DNA from: Phycisphaerales bacterium
GTDB lineage: Bacteria; Planctomycetota; Phycisphaerae; Phycisphaerales; UBA1924
DNA: 64,000 nt
Assembly: GCA_016709445.1 (NCBI GenBank)
Contig: JADJMV010000004.1
Span: 124,001 to 188,000, forward strand
Direction: 5' to 3'
Part shown: positions 26,901 through 35,408 of the stretch, piece after piece
Numbering within the stretch: position 1 is the first letter of the stretch
Layout of the letters: each line of letters starts with the position of its first letter
Notes under the pieces: generated by a model
Databases searched by the model: none
What the model was told of the DNA's origin: nothing
Seen by the model: the letters and a program-made list of their open reading frames with translations, nothing else
Translations under genes and position numbers: made by a program

Positions 26901-28235
26901 TCAGCAGCCCGCGACCCAGTCGTTCAAGAACGCCAGCACGTCCCTTGTGTCGATCGTCCCGTTCTGATCCCAGTCGGCGCGACTGTCGCCCCCGTTCCAC
27001 GCGTTCAGGAACGCGATCAGGTCACGCGTATCGATCGCGTCGTCCCCATTAAAGTTGACGGCGCAGTCGCAGGCGAGTCCAACAACGTACGCGGAGCGAC
27101 TCGCCCCCACGAGAATGGTATCGCCGCTGAGGTCGATGGACCTGCCAAACTTCCCATACGTCCTGGCGTCGGGCGCTGTGAGCTTGCCCATTTGCGTCCA
27201 GACGCCGTCGACCCTCTCGAAGACGTACGCGGATCCGGAGTCTTCGGCGATGTCATCGTCGTTGGACGCCCCGACCACGACGGTGTCACCCTTGATCGAG
27301 ACGGCGTCGCCGAAGTGATCGCCCCCCGCACCGTCTGCCGCGGTGAGCTTGGCCACCTGCGTCCAGACCCCGCCGACCCTCTCGAACATGTATGCCGCGC
27401 CGTAGTCGTTCCCGTGCGCACCGTCGTCATACTGCGCCCCCACGACGACGGTGTCGCCGTCGAGAGACACGGACTCGCCAAATTGATCGCTGGCGTCGCC
27501 ATCGGAGGCGGTGAGTTTGACGACCTGAGTCCATGCGCCGCCGACCCTCTCGAACACGTACGCAGACCCGGATTTCGTCCCCAGGTCGTCGTCCCACCGC
27601 GCCCCGACGACGACCGAGTCGCCGCTGAGAGCGACGGAGATGCCGAATTCCTCCTGCGCCGCCCCATCCGAAGGGGTGATTTTGGCGATCTCCGACCAGA
27701 CACCGCCCAACCTTTCGAACAAATAGGCGGCGCCGGAGCCGTTGTCGGTGAATGGCGCTCCCACGACGAGCCTGTCGCCGTCGAGCGAAATTGAGTAACC
27801 GAAGCCCACCGACCATGTGGCGGCGTTGAGCTTGGCCACCTGCGTCCACTCTGCCCCGATCCTCTCGAAGAAGTACACCGATCCCTTGCTGGCGTTTGAT
27901 GGTGCGCCGACAAGAAGAGTGCTGCCCTCGACCGAGACCGATCTGCCGAACCAGTCCTCCTGCTCGCCGTCGGAGGCGTGGAGCGTGGCGGCCTCGGTCC
28001 ATACCCCGTCGAACTTCTCAAACACATACGCCGAGCCTCTGTTTCCATCGCCTCCGAGATACGCCCCCACGACAACGGTGTCGCCGCTGAGGGAGACAGC
28101 CTCGCCGAACGTGTCCCCCGATGTGCCATCGGAGGTGGTGAGCTTCTCGGGGGTGCACTGGGCGTTCGCCAACGACGACAACGCGACCGCGAACAACGCG
28201 GCCTCCAGGCGGATCCATGATCGTGTGCTGGACAT
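26901..28235 (-). CDS. Secreted FG-GAP beta-propeller protein with GC-type dockerin
   Basis: A 444-residue exported protein. The signal peptide ends SSLANA|Q. Seven FG-GAP-like repeats follow, each with a GDTVVVGA-type core (also GSTLLVGAP, GDRLVVGAP, GDSVVVGAR, GDTILVGAS) and a SAYVFE(R/K)-x-G-VWT strand, consistent with a seven-bladed propeller. Residues ~388-444 are a dockerin-like pair of calcium loops (FNGDDAIDTRDLIAFLNAW, DQNGTIDTRDVLAFLNDW) ending in VAGC. GC-type dockerin tails of this kind are a planctomycete hallmark of surface-anchored proteins. AGGAGG precedes the ATG. The paralog at 28525-29856 has the same layout. Confidence 0.9.
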   Translation of the reverse strand: MSSTRSWIRLEAALFAVALSSLANAQCTPEKLTTSDGTSGDTFGEAVSLSGDTVVVGAYLGGDGNRGSAYVFEKFDGVWTEAATLHASDGEQEDWFGRSVSVEGSTLLVGAPSNASKGSVYFFERIGAEWTQVAKLNAATWSVGFGYSISLDGDRLVVGAPFTDNGSGAAYLFERLGGVWSEIAKITPSDGAAQEEFGISVALSGDSVVVGARWDDDLGTKSGSAYVFERVGGAWTQVVKLTASDGDASDQFGESVSLDGDTVVVGAQYDDGAHGNDYGAAYMFERVGGVWTQVAKLTAADGAGGDHFGDAVSIKGDTVVVGASNDDDIAEDSGSAYVFERVDGVWTQMGKLTAPDARTYGKFGRSIDLSGDTILVGASRSAYVVGLACDCAVNFNGDDAIDTRDLIAFLNAWNGGDSRADWDQNGTIDTRDVLAFLNDWVAGC

Positions 28236-28524
28236 GATTCGATCCCTCCTGGGTCGGGCAGGCTCTCGACAGCATCGTCCGAGACCGCAGAGCCCGAACC
28301 CGCACCCCATGTGTGGCCCCGGCAAGACCGGGATGGCCAAGTCAATCACCGCCCGATGTTCTGCGCCCACCAATCCCCCACGCGCGATCGCGGCTCGAGG
28401 ACGGATGCTCGAGTGCCCGATCGCCCCCACGCACGTCGCGTTGGCGGCAAATGTTCCCCTTGAGGCGACACCTCCTTCCCCCCCTCGCGAGCCGCGGATG
28501 CGGGCCCTCCCGCGGAGCCGGCCT

Positions 28525-29856
28525 TCAGCAGCCTGCGACCCAGTCATCCAAAAACGCGAGCAGGTCCCGCGTGTCGATCACGCCGTTCTGATCCCAGTCC
28601 GCGCTGGAGTCGCCGGCATTCCACGCGTTGAGGAACGCGAGCACGTCGCGAGTGTCGGCGTGGTAGTCCGCGTTGAAATCTGCAAGGCAGGGAGCCATGC
28701 CGAACACGTAGGCGGAGCCCTGGGCGTCCCGACTGTTCGGAGCACCCACCAGGGCGGCATCACCAGCCAGGGACGCCGACCACCCGAAGGAGTCCGACTC
28801 CGAATGGTCGATCGCCGTGACCTCGGCCGTGGGGACCCACACGCCGCCGACCCGCCCGAAGAAATAGGCTGCACCAGCATAGTTCTCGTGGCCCCGCGCG
28901 CCCACGATCATCGCCTCGCCACGCACCGAGACGCTCGTGCCGAATTCGTCGTAGGCCGCCCCGTCCCCCGCCAGCAGGCGCTGGGTGAACACCCACGCGC
29001 CGTCCACTCGCTCGAACACGAACGCGGCTCCGGACAGAGCGCCGAACGGGTCGTCTTTCGGCGCCCCGGCGAGGATGACGTCTCCCGAGACGCCGACCCG
29101 GGCTCCCCGACCCCTGAAGTGCGCGGTCGGCGACCACACACCCCCGACGCGCTCGAACACGTAGAACGCCGAGTCATTATCCGCCAGCGCGCCGACAACC
29201 GCCGTTTCGTCGCTCACGGCAACACAGGCGCCGAAGTGCTGGTCATTCTGGGGATCGGGGTCGGCAAAGCTCGCGACCTGCGTCCAGACCCCCGCAATCC
29301 GCTCGAAGAGGTAGACGGCCCCGCGGTCTACGCCCCCAAGGTCCTTGTCCTGAGCCCCAACCACCATGACATCGCCACTCAGGGCAACGGAGCAGCCAAA
29401 GTGGTCGTAACTCGCACCGTCCGCGGCGACGAGCTTGGCCACCTGCGTCCATCCGGTCCTCAGCGGTTCGAACACATAGACCGCGCCGGCCTGCTCCCCG
29501 AGTTCGCTCTCGTTTCTCGAGCCGACGCAGATGGTGCCCGAATCGATACCCACCGCGTATCCGAACAGGTCGTCCGCTCGACCGTCCGAAGGAACGAGCT
29601 TGGTGGTCTGAGCCCATTCGCCGCCAACCACGCCGAAGACGTACGCCGCACCGGAGTTCTGGCCCACAGGGTCCGCGTAGGGCGCACCCACCACCCCCGT
29701 ATCGGAGGTGACGGCGACGGCCCACCCAAACCGATCCACTCTCACGCCATCATCCGCCGCGAGCCTCCCGATCTGGTATTGCGCCTGCGCCCCCACCGCC
29801 GCCATCAGCAAGACGCCCGTGGCAGCCGCTCGCGACACCGAAAGCCGAGCTTCCAT
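28525..29856 (-). CDS. Secreted FG-GAP beta-propeller protein with GC-type dockerin (paralog)
   Basis: A 443-residue protein nearly the same length as its downstream neighbour and built alike: signal peptide (ATGVLLMAAVGAQA|Q), seven FG-GAP repeats, and a C-terminal dockerin pair (DTRDVLAFLNAW, DTRDLLAFLDDWVAGC). The repeat cores are more diverged (SGTICVGSR, GDVMVVGAQ, DETAVVGAL, GDVILAGAP, GEAMIVGAR, GDAALVGAP), so the duplication is old. The 289-bp gap to the paralog holds no gene. GAGGGG precedes the ATG. Function is unknown; cell-surface adhesion or polysaccharide binding is typical of such architectures. Confidence 0.9.
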   Translation of the reverse strand: MEARLSVSRAAATGVLLMAAVGAQAQYQIGRLAADDGVRVDRFGWAVAVTSDTGVVGAPYADPVGQNSGAAYVFGVVGGEWAQTTKLVPSDGRADDLFGYAVGIDSGTICVGSRNESELGEQAGAVYVFEPLRTGWTQVAKLVAADGASYDHFGCSVALSGDVMVVGAQDKDLGGVDRGAVYLFERIAGVWTQVASFADPDPQNDQHFGACVAVSDETAVVGALADNDSAFYVFERVGGVWSPTAHFRGRGARVGVSGDVILAGAPKDDPFGALSGAAFVFERVDGAWVFTQRLLAGDGAAYDEFGTSVSVRGEAMIVGARGHENYAGAAYFFGRVGGVWVPTAEVTAIDHSESDSFGWSASLAGDAALVGAPNSRDAQGSAYVFGMAPCLADFNADYHADTRDVLAFLNAWNAGDSSADWDQNGVIDTRDLLAFLDDWVAGC

Positions 29857-30210
29857 GACAAGCCCCTCGTGCTGGCGCGGACGGGCACGGCATTCGGCGT
29901 CGACCCTTCCGCCGGTCGATCCATGCTCCGGCGCGGTACGGACGCCCGCCCTGGAGCGCCCCACTCGCACGAGTTCTCCGCGTCGGAGTCCTCGACCCAA
30001 CCACCCGAAGAGCCGGCCCGCGCGGGGCCGGTTCGCAGGATCATATGGGCTGAGTCCGCCCTGCTCCACATCGCGCGGGGTGGGCGCAGGATCCCATCCG
30101 CCTCCGCAAGGGCGCGAACGCCATCGAGGCGATCCGATCAGAAAAACTGCCCTCATGGATTGCGTACACCCGACGGCCGGGCCGCGCCGGCACGCCCGGC
30201 CGCCGCCGGA
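29857..30210. other. 354-bp intergenic region, no gene seen
   Basis: Between two minus-strand genes. It contains an imperfectly spaced GC hairpin at 30174-30202 (9-bp arms, 11-nt loop) just after the stop of the upstream gene, without a T run. The rest must include the promoter of the FG-GAP gene, but no convincing boxes were found. Confidence 0.5.
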
Positions 30211-30942
30211 TCAGAAGCTGTACGGATCGTCGATCCCCCGCCGCCGCGGCAACTCCGGCTCCGCCGTCCCGATCGCCGCGCGACACGCTGCCTCCAACTC
30301 CTGGTGCAGCTTCTCGTGCTCGGGATGGGCATCCAAAAAGTCCAGCAGGTCGTCCACCCGGTAGTGCGGGTGATCGCCGGGGACAAGCCTCGCGATCGCC
30401 GCGTCCCCGAGCGCCTCGCTGGTCGATGCGAACCATTCCCGCGGGGGCAGCCGGTCGTCCCGGTCCTTGCTCATGGATTGCTCCACCCGCTCGACCGGCC
30501 ACGGCGGATCAACCCGGACCCGCACCACCAGCGGCCCCACCGCGACCACCGGCCACTGGCCCGAACGCATCAAGGGCTCACGCGCGAGCACGCACACCGG
30601 CACGGCCTTCCGCGCCGCGGTCTCGCGAAGGCTCCGCCCGTCGCGCCCGATCATCGGCGGCTGCAGGAGATAGCAACCCCGCCGGAGCGGCCGGGGCACA
30701 TCGCCCGGCGTCCGCACCAGCGCGACCGGGCCGGCATCCATCGCCTGCTCCCGGATCTGCCGCCGGGCCTCCTGGAGAGGGAGCACGATCCTCGCCATCC
30801 GCACGAAATCGAGCCAGGCCCGCGCCGAACGCAGGCAACGCTGCGCCAGCCGCTCGGCCTCCGCGTACGCACCCTCACCGAGCGCCACCGAGGCTCGCTC
30901 CATCAGGCCGTCGATCTCCGCAGCCGGCAGGGCCGAACGCAT
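30211..30942 (-). CDS. Conserved-looking hypothetical protein, end of the GT2/LAB_N operon
   Basis: A 243-residue soluble protein, no signal peptide. It begins with a helical, TPR-like pair (LMERASVALGEGAYAEAERLAQRCL). A central beta-rich part follows (GCYLLQPPMIGRDGRSLRETA, VPVCVLAREPLM, VVAVGPLVVRVRVDPP), then a C-terminal helical part ending RRRGIDDPYSF. GGAGGAG upstream of ATG 30942 supports the start. It follows the frameshifted gene by 22 bp on the same strand. No family is recognised. Given the operon, a link to envelope glycolipid synthesis or to the preceding Cys/His-bearing protein is possible but unproven. Confidence 0.7.
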   Translation of the reverse strand: MRSALPAAEIDGLMERASVALGEGAYAEAERLAQRCLRSARAWLDFVRMARIVLPLQEARRQIREQAMDAGPVALVRTPGDVPRPLRRGCYLLQPPMIGRDGRSLRETAARKAVPVCVLAREPLMRSGQWPVVAVGPLVVRVRVDPPWPVERVEQSMSKDRDDRLPPREWFASTSEALGDAAIARLVPGDHPHYRVDDLLDFLDAHPEHEKLHQELEAACRAAIGTAEPELPRRRGIDDPYSF

Positions 30943-30964
30943 CAAACTCGCTCCTCCAGACCGC

Positions 30965-31580
30965 TCACGACGCCCGATGGGAACCCAAGTGGTCGGCGAC
31001 CCGCTCGAGCACACGCTGCCACGTCCGTGCCAGTTCGTCGAGATCGTACCGGAGCAGGTCCGAAAGCCCCGACCAATCCTGCGCCCCCACGCACCGACGA
31101 ACCTCTTCCAGGCACCTCGCCAGAGATTCGACCGCGCCCGGGAGTATCTCGCCAAGATCCGCCGGGAGCGTCGAGAGGTCGAGCCCGACCAGCTGCGCCC
31201 CCTGGTCCAGCGCCTGCCGCGCCGCCTGCCAAAGCCCCAGCGAAGACTCCACAAGCCCGAACGCCTCCTGCGCCCGGCCAGCCTCCACGGCGTCCGCCGC
31301 CGCGATCTGGTCGGCCCGAGCCCGATCGAGCGCGTCCCGCGCGTCGAGCAGCGTCACGCGGACAAACTCGCACGGCTCCGCGCTCGTCAGGTGCACCTCC
31401 TCGCACGAGTGCTGGCGCCTGCGCATCGTCCAGCTCGTCGGCGCCGATCGATCGGCCATCGGCGAGGATATCGATGACCACGCGCCCCATCGAGGCCGCT
31501 CGGTCCGCCGCCAGGTCAATCGCCTCCGCCAGCGTGTTCGGCGCGTCCGACAATGGGGTGTCGTCGAGGATGACTCTCAT
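30965..31580 (-). CDS. Hypothetical protein, interrupted by a frameshift
   Basis: The natural start is ATG 31580 (MRVILDDTPLSDAPNTLAEA...), in frame for ~52 residues up to GADELDDA. Past about position 31425 the sensible sequence continues in the +1 frame (QHSCEEVHLTSAEPCEFVRV, then a long Ala/Leu-rich helical part ending ADHLGSHRAS). The first frame instead runs on as Arg/Gly-rich nonsense. Joined, the product would be ~205 residues: a small alpha/beta N-domain and a helical C-domain. It lies between the LAB_N gene (49-bp gap) and the 30211-30942 gene (22-bp gap). An extra base near 31425, real or from sequencing, explains it best. No family is recognised. Confidence 0.55.
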
Positions 31581-31629
31581 GGGCCCAGTCTCTCTGGAAG
31601 CCGCCCCGCTTGCAAGCGTCGGGCCTCCC

Positions 31630-32256
31630 TCAGGGTGTCGCGTCCCTCTGCGCGGCCTGCCTCGCCAAGCGCCGGTTCTGCTTGTGAATCAGCCGCAGGT
31701 TGCGGGCGTAGATCACGATCCCGGTGCTCTGGCCCAGCACGCCGACAAAATCCACGCGCCAGACAAAGTAGCTGAACAGGAACAGACCCCCGAAAAAGCT
31801 CAACCACCAGAAGATCGCGGGCACCACGCTCTGCCGCTCCTTCTCGCTCTTGACCCACTGGGCAAACATGCGCCCGAAGAAGCACCCCTGGCCCGCAAGC
31901 CCCAGCAACACCCAGCCGAAGTTGAACCAGCTCGTAATGTTGAAGAAGCCCATGAGCGTCCGCTCCCAACCGGGGCGGTCCTCCCACCGGGCCATCTCGT
32001 CCTCGATCAGCCGCTCGAACTGCCCCGTCGGCACCCAGCCAAGCTCGTCCACGCGGGGCCAACCCTTGAAGTGGTACTCGTTCCCGCCATCGGCGCTCGG
32101 CCTCTGCTCGACCGCCGCCTCTCGAGCGCCGAGCTTGAGCTCAAACCGATGGGCCTGCGGGTCAATCCGCTTGTTCCGCTCCAGCGTCGGCTGAAGCACC
32201 AGCCACACCCCCAGGAAGAGCAGCGCGACCATCGCCACGATGGGACCTGCCTTCAT
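31630..32256 (-). CDS. Membrane protein with lipid-A-disaccharide synthase N-terminal (LAB_N) domain
   Basis: A 208-residue membrane protein with an N-terminal helix (IVAMVALLFLGVWLVL), a ~70-residue soluble loop, and a C-terminal LAB_N-type block of three helices: WVLLGLAGQGCFFGRMFAQW, SVVPAIFWWLSFFGGLFLF, DFVGVLGQSTGIVIYARNL. The FFGRxFxQW...S...SVVPxxFWW pattern is diagnostic. Stand-alone LAB_N proteins usually sit next to a GT2 glycosyltransferase, as here (ATGA overlap, 32253-32256). They are thought to act in membrane glycolipid modification, perhaps as flippase-like partners. The extended N-terminus is less common. Confidence 0.88.
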   Translation of the reverse strand: MKAGPIVAMVALLFLGVWLVLQPTLERNKRIDPQAHRFELKLGAREAAVEQRPSADGGNEYHFKGWPRVDELGWVPTGQFERLIEDEMARWEDRPGWERTLMGFFNITSWFNFGWVLLGLAGQGCFFGRMFAQWVKSEKERQSVVPAIFWWLSFFGGLFLFSYFVWRVDFVGVLGQSTGIVIYARNLRLIHKQNRRLARQAAQRDATP

Positions 32257-33107
32257 CGCAAGGCCTCCGCGCCACGCGGCGCCGCCCGCTCCGGCGCCGC
32301 CGCCGACACCACGCCGACCTCGACGCTCGACACCGCGCGCCGACGCTTCCGCATCCAACGCACCGCGAGGCAATCGATCAGACCCGGGATCGCCCGCTTG
32401 GTAATCCCCATCCCGTACTTGGTCTCCCCCGCGACCCGTGCCCGGTGGGACACCCGCATCTCGACCACCTTGTACCCCAGGCTCGCCGCCGTCACCGGGA
32501 TGAAGCGGTGCATCCCCTTGAACTCCAGCGGCAGCGCCAGCGCGATCTCCCGCCGCATCACCCGAAGCGAACACCCGGTATCCCGGATCCGATCCCCCAG
32601 CAGCCAAAGACGGAACTTCCGACCCACCACGCTCCCCCACCGACGCACCACCGAGTCCTTCCGCGCGTGCGACCGGTCCCCCTGGACCATGTCCGCCCCC
32701 TCCCGGGCCATCAGCTCGAGCATCGCCGGCAGATCGGCAGGGTCGTTCTGCAGATCCGCATCCAGCACCGCGATCAGCCGCCCCCGCGCCGCCCGGAACC
32801 CCGCGTGGAAGGCCGCGGACTGCCCGTTCCCCGAACCCCGCGGCGTGTTGGTCATCGCCACGCACCGAAGCCACGGCCGGTCGGGCATCAGCGCCCCCAC
32901 ACGGGCCCGCGTGCCGTCGGTCGACCCGTCGTCCACGATAATGAACTCCCCCGCCGCCCCGGTCGCCCGCAGCGCCGCCCCAACCTGCTCGACCAGCGCC
33001 TCGACGTTCGCCTCCTCGTTGTGCGCAGGGGCCACCACCGAGAGCTCGATCGCCGGCCCTGGGGCTGCAATCACGGGATTTTCCCCGGAGGGCGTCGCGG
33101 CGTGCAT
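32253..33107 (-). CDS. Glycosyltransferase family 2 (polyprenyl-phosphate sugar transferase-like)
   Basis: A 284-residue GT2 enzyme resembling dolichol-phosphate mannose synthase/ArnC without C-terminal membrane helices. Motifs are LSVVAPAHNEEANVEALVEQ, FIIVDDGSTDGT, the metal-binding LDADLQNDP, and the acceptor-side GMHRFIPV...V.HRARVAGETKYG. It probably transfers a sugar from a nucleotide donor to a polyprenyl phosphate, with the LAB_N partner encoded next (4-bp overlap). ATG 33107 was chosen because upstream Met codons would push into the ferredoxin promoter region. No Shine-Dalgarno is visible. Confidence 0.92.
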   Translation of the reverse strand: MHAATPSGENPVIAAPGPAIELSVVAPAHNEEANVEALVEQVGAALRATGAAGEFIIVDDGSTDGTRARVGALMPDRPWLRCVAMTNTPRGSGNGQSAAFHAGFRAARGRLIAVLDADLQNDPADLPAMLELMAREGADMVQGDRSHARKDSVVRRWGSVVGRKFRLWLLGDRIRDTGCSLRVMRREIALALPLEFKGMHRFIPVTAASLGYKVVEMRVSHRARVAGETKYGMGITKRAIPGLIDCLAVRWMRKRRRAVSSVEVGVVSAAAPERAAPRGAEALR

Positions 33108-33174
33108 CAGGGCACAACGATAGCCGCCAGCCCACCTCGTCCCGGGCCCGACGGCCCCGCAGCGGCTATGGTTG

Positions 33175-33191
33175 TTGAGACTTAGACTCAA
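33175..33191. promoter_or_regulatory. Inverted repeat TTGAG-N7-CTCAA, possible operator
   Basis: A perfect 5-bp dyad with a 7-bp centre inside an AT-rich patch, 32 bp upstream of the ferredoxin start and 68 bp upstream of the divergent GT2 start. Position and symmetry suit a transcription factor site. An iron or Fe-S regulator is a reasonable guess from the downstream genes. Confidence 0.4.
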
Positions 33192-33222
33192 TAGAAAGCC
33201 CACCCGCGGGAGTCCTCGACCC

Positions 33223-33621
33223 ATGCACCTCCGACACTCCGACCACGATCACGGCCCGGCCACGGTGGCCGTCAAGTACCTCCTGCAGGACCCCGAGGGC
33301 CTCACCGGCACCGAGAAGCGGGAGTGGAGCGTCATGGCCGCCAAGGGCGAGCACCTGCTCGAGGTCGCCGTCGAGCACGGGATCAACATCGAACACGCCT
33401 GCGGCGCCGTCTGCGCCTGCTCCACGTGCCACGTCTACATCGAGCAGGGCGCGGAAGATCTGTCCGAACCGACCGAGGCCGAGGAAGACCGCGTCGAGGA
33501 GGCGATGGGCCTGCAGCGCAACAGCCGCCTCAGCTGCCAATGCATCATCGAGGGCGACGGCCCGATCGTCGTTCGGGTCCCCGCGTGGAACCGCAACGCC
33601 GTCAAGGAAGTCCCCCACTAG
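33223..33621 (+). CDS. fdx: [2Fe-2S] ferredoxin, ISC type
   Basis: A 132-residue ferredoxin of the adrenodoxin/ISC class. Cluster ligands are in ACGAVCACSTCHVYIE (C-x5-C-x2-C) and the later SCQCII. The EQGAEDLSEPTEAEEDRVEEA stretch is the acidic helix that docks to partners. A short N-terminal extension rich in His/Asp (HLRHSDHDHG) is unusual. It supplies electrons for Fe-S cluster assembly on IscU. The following gene encodes IscX (18-bp gap), as in proteobacterial isc operons where fdx-iscX are the last two genes; iscS/U/A are not in this window. ATG 33223 gives normal family length. Confidence 0.93.
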   Translation: MHLRHSDHDHGPATVAVKYLLQDPEGLTGTEKREWSVMAAKGEHLLEVAVEHGINIEHACGAVCACSTCHVYIEQGAEDLSEPTEAEEDRVEEAMGLQRNSRLSCQCIIEGDGPIVVRVPAWNRNAVKEVPH

Positions 33622-33639
33622 GGCGCGGAGACCGGGCCG

Positions 33640-33874
33640 ATGGCCGACACCTTCCACTGGCTCGACGTCCAGCGCATCGCCGAAGAACTCGCCGATGCCC
33701 ACCCGTCCCTCGAACCCTACAGCATCGGCTTCCCCGAGCTGCGCACGCTCAGGAGGAGGCGCGCGCGGCTTCGAACCCCGGCCGGGGCATCCGGTCAATG
33801 AGCGGATCCCCGAGACCATCCAGCAGCTCTGGCTCGAAGAAACCGAGCACGCCCCCCGCGACGACGACGACTGA
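33640..33874 (+). CDS. iscX: Fe-S assembly protein IscX, frameshifted
   Basis: N-terminal frame (ATG 33640): TFHWLDVQRIAEELADAHPS then LEPYSIGFPELRTL, matching the IscX start (WxDxxxIAxxLxxxxP..DP..I.F..L). The frame then turns Arg-rich and stops at 33801. In the +1 frame the family C-terminus is intact: FEPRPGHPVNERIPETIQQL followed by WLEETEHAP and an acidic tail, stop 33872-33874. E. coli IscX has 6 residues between the matching W and F; here 19 nt separate the L and F codons instead of 18, so one extra base lies in AGGAGGAGGCGCGCGCGGC near 33750-33770. IscX binds IscS and iron and regulates cluster assembly. Confidence 0.75.
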
Positions 33875-33891
33875 CGACGCCCCGTGAGGCC

Positions 33892-35181
33892 TCACGAACC
33901 CTGGCGACCGCCCGCGTGCCCCACGCGCTGCGCCAGGATCTTGTCGACCCGCCGCCCGTCCATGTCCACCACCTCGGACCGCCACGCGCCAATCGTCAAG
34001 ACGTCCCCGGTCTTGGGCAGCCTGCCGAGCCGGTGCGCCAACAGCCCGCCCAGCGTGTGGAACGAGTCCGTATCGAATTCTTCGCTCCACGTCTCCGCCG
34101 ACGCCTCGAGAAAGTCCGCCAGCGAGGCGAGGCCGTCCAGCAGCAGGCTCCCATCCGCTCTCGCCACAATCGCCGGCTCGGCGTTCGGGTGGCCCTGCCC
34201 GAGGATCTCCTCCAGCAAGTCCGAGAGGCGCACCATCCCCTCGATCGTGCCATGCTCGTCGGTGATGAACGCGATCTGCGCATTCTCCTTGCGAAACAGC
34301 TCGATCGCCCGCAGCGCGTTCGCCGTGTCCGGAATGTACAGCGGCGCCCGCACCAGCGCGCGAGGCGAGGTCCCCATCTGACGCGCCAGTTCCAACGCCG
34401 AAACCACCCCCAGAAGCTCGTCCAGGCCGCTCTCGGACACCGGAAAATGCGCATCCCGGCTCTCGCGCAGCACCGCCGCGGCCTGCGCCGGCGTCGCATC
34501 GGGGGCCAGGCAGATCACGTCCCGACGCGGAATCATAAACGAACCGACGCGCCGGTCGGCGATGCTGAACACCCGCTCGATCACCTCGCGCTCTTCCCGG
34601 TCCAGCACGCCCGACGCCGCGCCGAGCCGGATCATGCTCCGGATCTCCTCCTCGCTCACGCTCTCCGCCCTCGACCCCCCCACACCGAAGGGACGGAGCA
34701 CCACGTTCGTCGAGAACGAGAGGAACCGCACCGCCGGCGAGGCCAGCGCCGCGAGCAGACGCATCGGGGCGACCGCCCGCCGAGCCACCGCCTCGGGGTG
34801 CTCCATTGCAAACCGCTTCGGCGCCAGCTCCCCGAGCACCAGCGAGAAATAGGTGATCAGCACCACCACCACCCCCAGCGCCAGGGGCTGGGCGAAATGC
34901 TCGAGCGAGGGCACCGTCGCAAAGCGCGCCGCCAGCTTGTCGGCGATCGTCGCCCCGCCGAACACACCCGAAAGAATACCGATCAACGTAATGCCGAACT
35001 GCACCGTCGACAAGAACCGCACCGGGGAATCCAGGGCCTCCAGCGCCGACTGCGCCCCCTTCACCCCCGCCGCCGCCTGCTCACGCAGACGAGCCTTCCG
35101 CGACGCCACGATGCCCACCTCGGCCATGGCCAGAAGGCCGTTGATGAGCACCAGCACAAGGATGACCCCGATTTCCAGCAC
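33892..35181 (-). CDS. CNNM/CorC-family transporter-like protein (DUF21, CBS pair, CorC_HlyC)
   Basis: A 429-residue 'hemolysin family' protein. Residues ~1-190 are a DUF21 membrane domain (GVILVLVLINGLLAMAEVGI, the characteristic TVQFGITLIGILSGVFGG, LGELAPKRFAMEHPE). A pair of CBS domains follows (SFMIPRRDVICLAPDATPAQ, PLYIPDTANALRAIELFRKE). Residues ~345-420 are a CorC_HlyC domain (DGSLLLDGLASLADFLE, FHTLGGLLAHRLGRLPKTGD). Family members are implicated in Mg2+/Co2+ export or membrane stress, not real haemolysis. Start ATG is at the first DUF21 helix. Gene faces IscX with a 17-bp gap. Confidence 0.93.
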   Translation of the reverse strand: MLEIGVILVLVLINGLLAMAEVGIVASRKARLREQAAAGVKGAQSALEALDSPVRFLSTVQFGITLIGILSGVFGGATIADKLAARFATVPSLEHFAQPLALGVVVVLITYFSLVLGELAPKRFAMEHPEAVARRAVAPMRLLAALASPAVRFLSFSTNVVLRPFGVGGSRAESVSEEEIRSMIRLGAASGVLDREEREVIERVFSIADRRVGSFMIPRRDVICLAPDATPAQAAAVLRESRDAHFPVSESGLDELLGVVSALELARQMGTSPRALVRAPLYIPDTANALRAIELFRKENAQIAFITDEHGTIEGMVRLSDLLEEILGQGHPNAEPAIVARADGSLLLDGLASLADFLEASAETWSEEFDTDSFHTLGGLLAHRLGRLPKTGDVLTIGAWRSEVVDMDGRRVDKILAQRVGHAGGRQGS

Positions 35182-35408
35182 GGCGCGGCATGGTACACGC
35201 GCCGGAGGTTCGTGTGAGACTCCACCCCAGAATACCGAACATCATGCGATCTTGATCTCCGCCAGATTCAGGGTTGCATGGATTCGGGGTTTACCTGATA
35301 ATGCGGCGGGCCTGTCCGGAATCCCGTCGGCTGCGGTTCTCGCGGCTGGCACAACGCAACGCCCGCAGGGTTCAGACGCCGAGGCGGTTTCGGCGGGAGT
35401 GTGCCTCG

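Noticed and set aside
27817..33123. 1768-residue open frame on the plus strand
   Set aside because: It runs antisense through FG-GAP, hypothetical, LAB_N and GT2 genes. Composition is Arg/Pro/Ser-rich nonsense.
33892..35181. Haemolysin
   Set aside because: The 'hemolysin family' name is historical. DUF21-CBS-CorC domains indicate a CNNM/CorC-type transport or stress protein.
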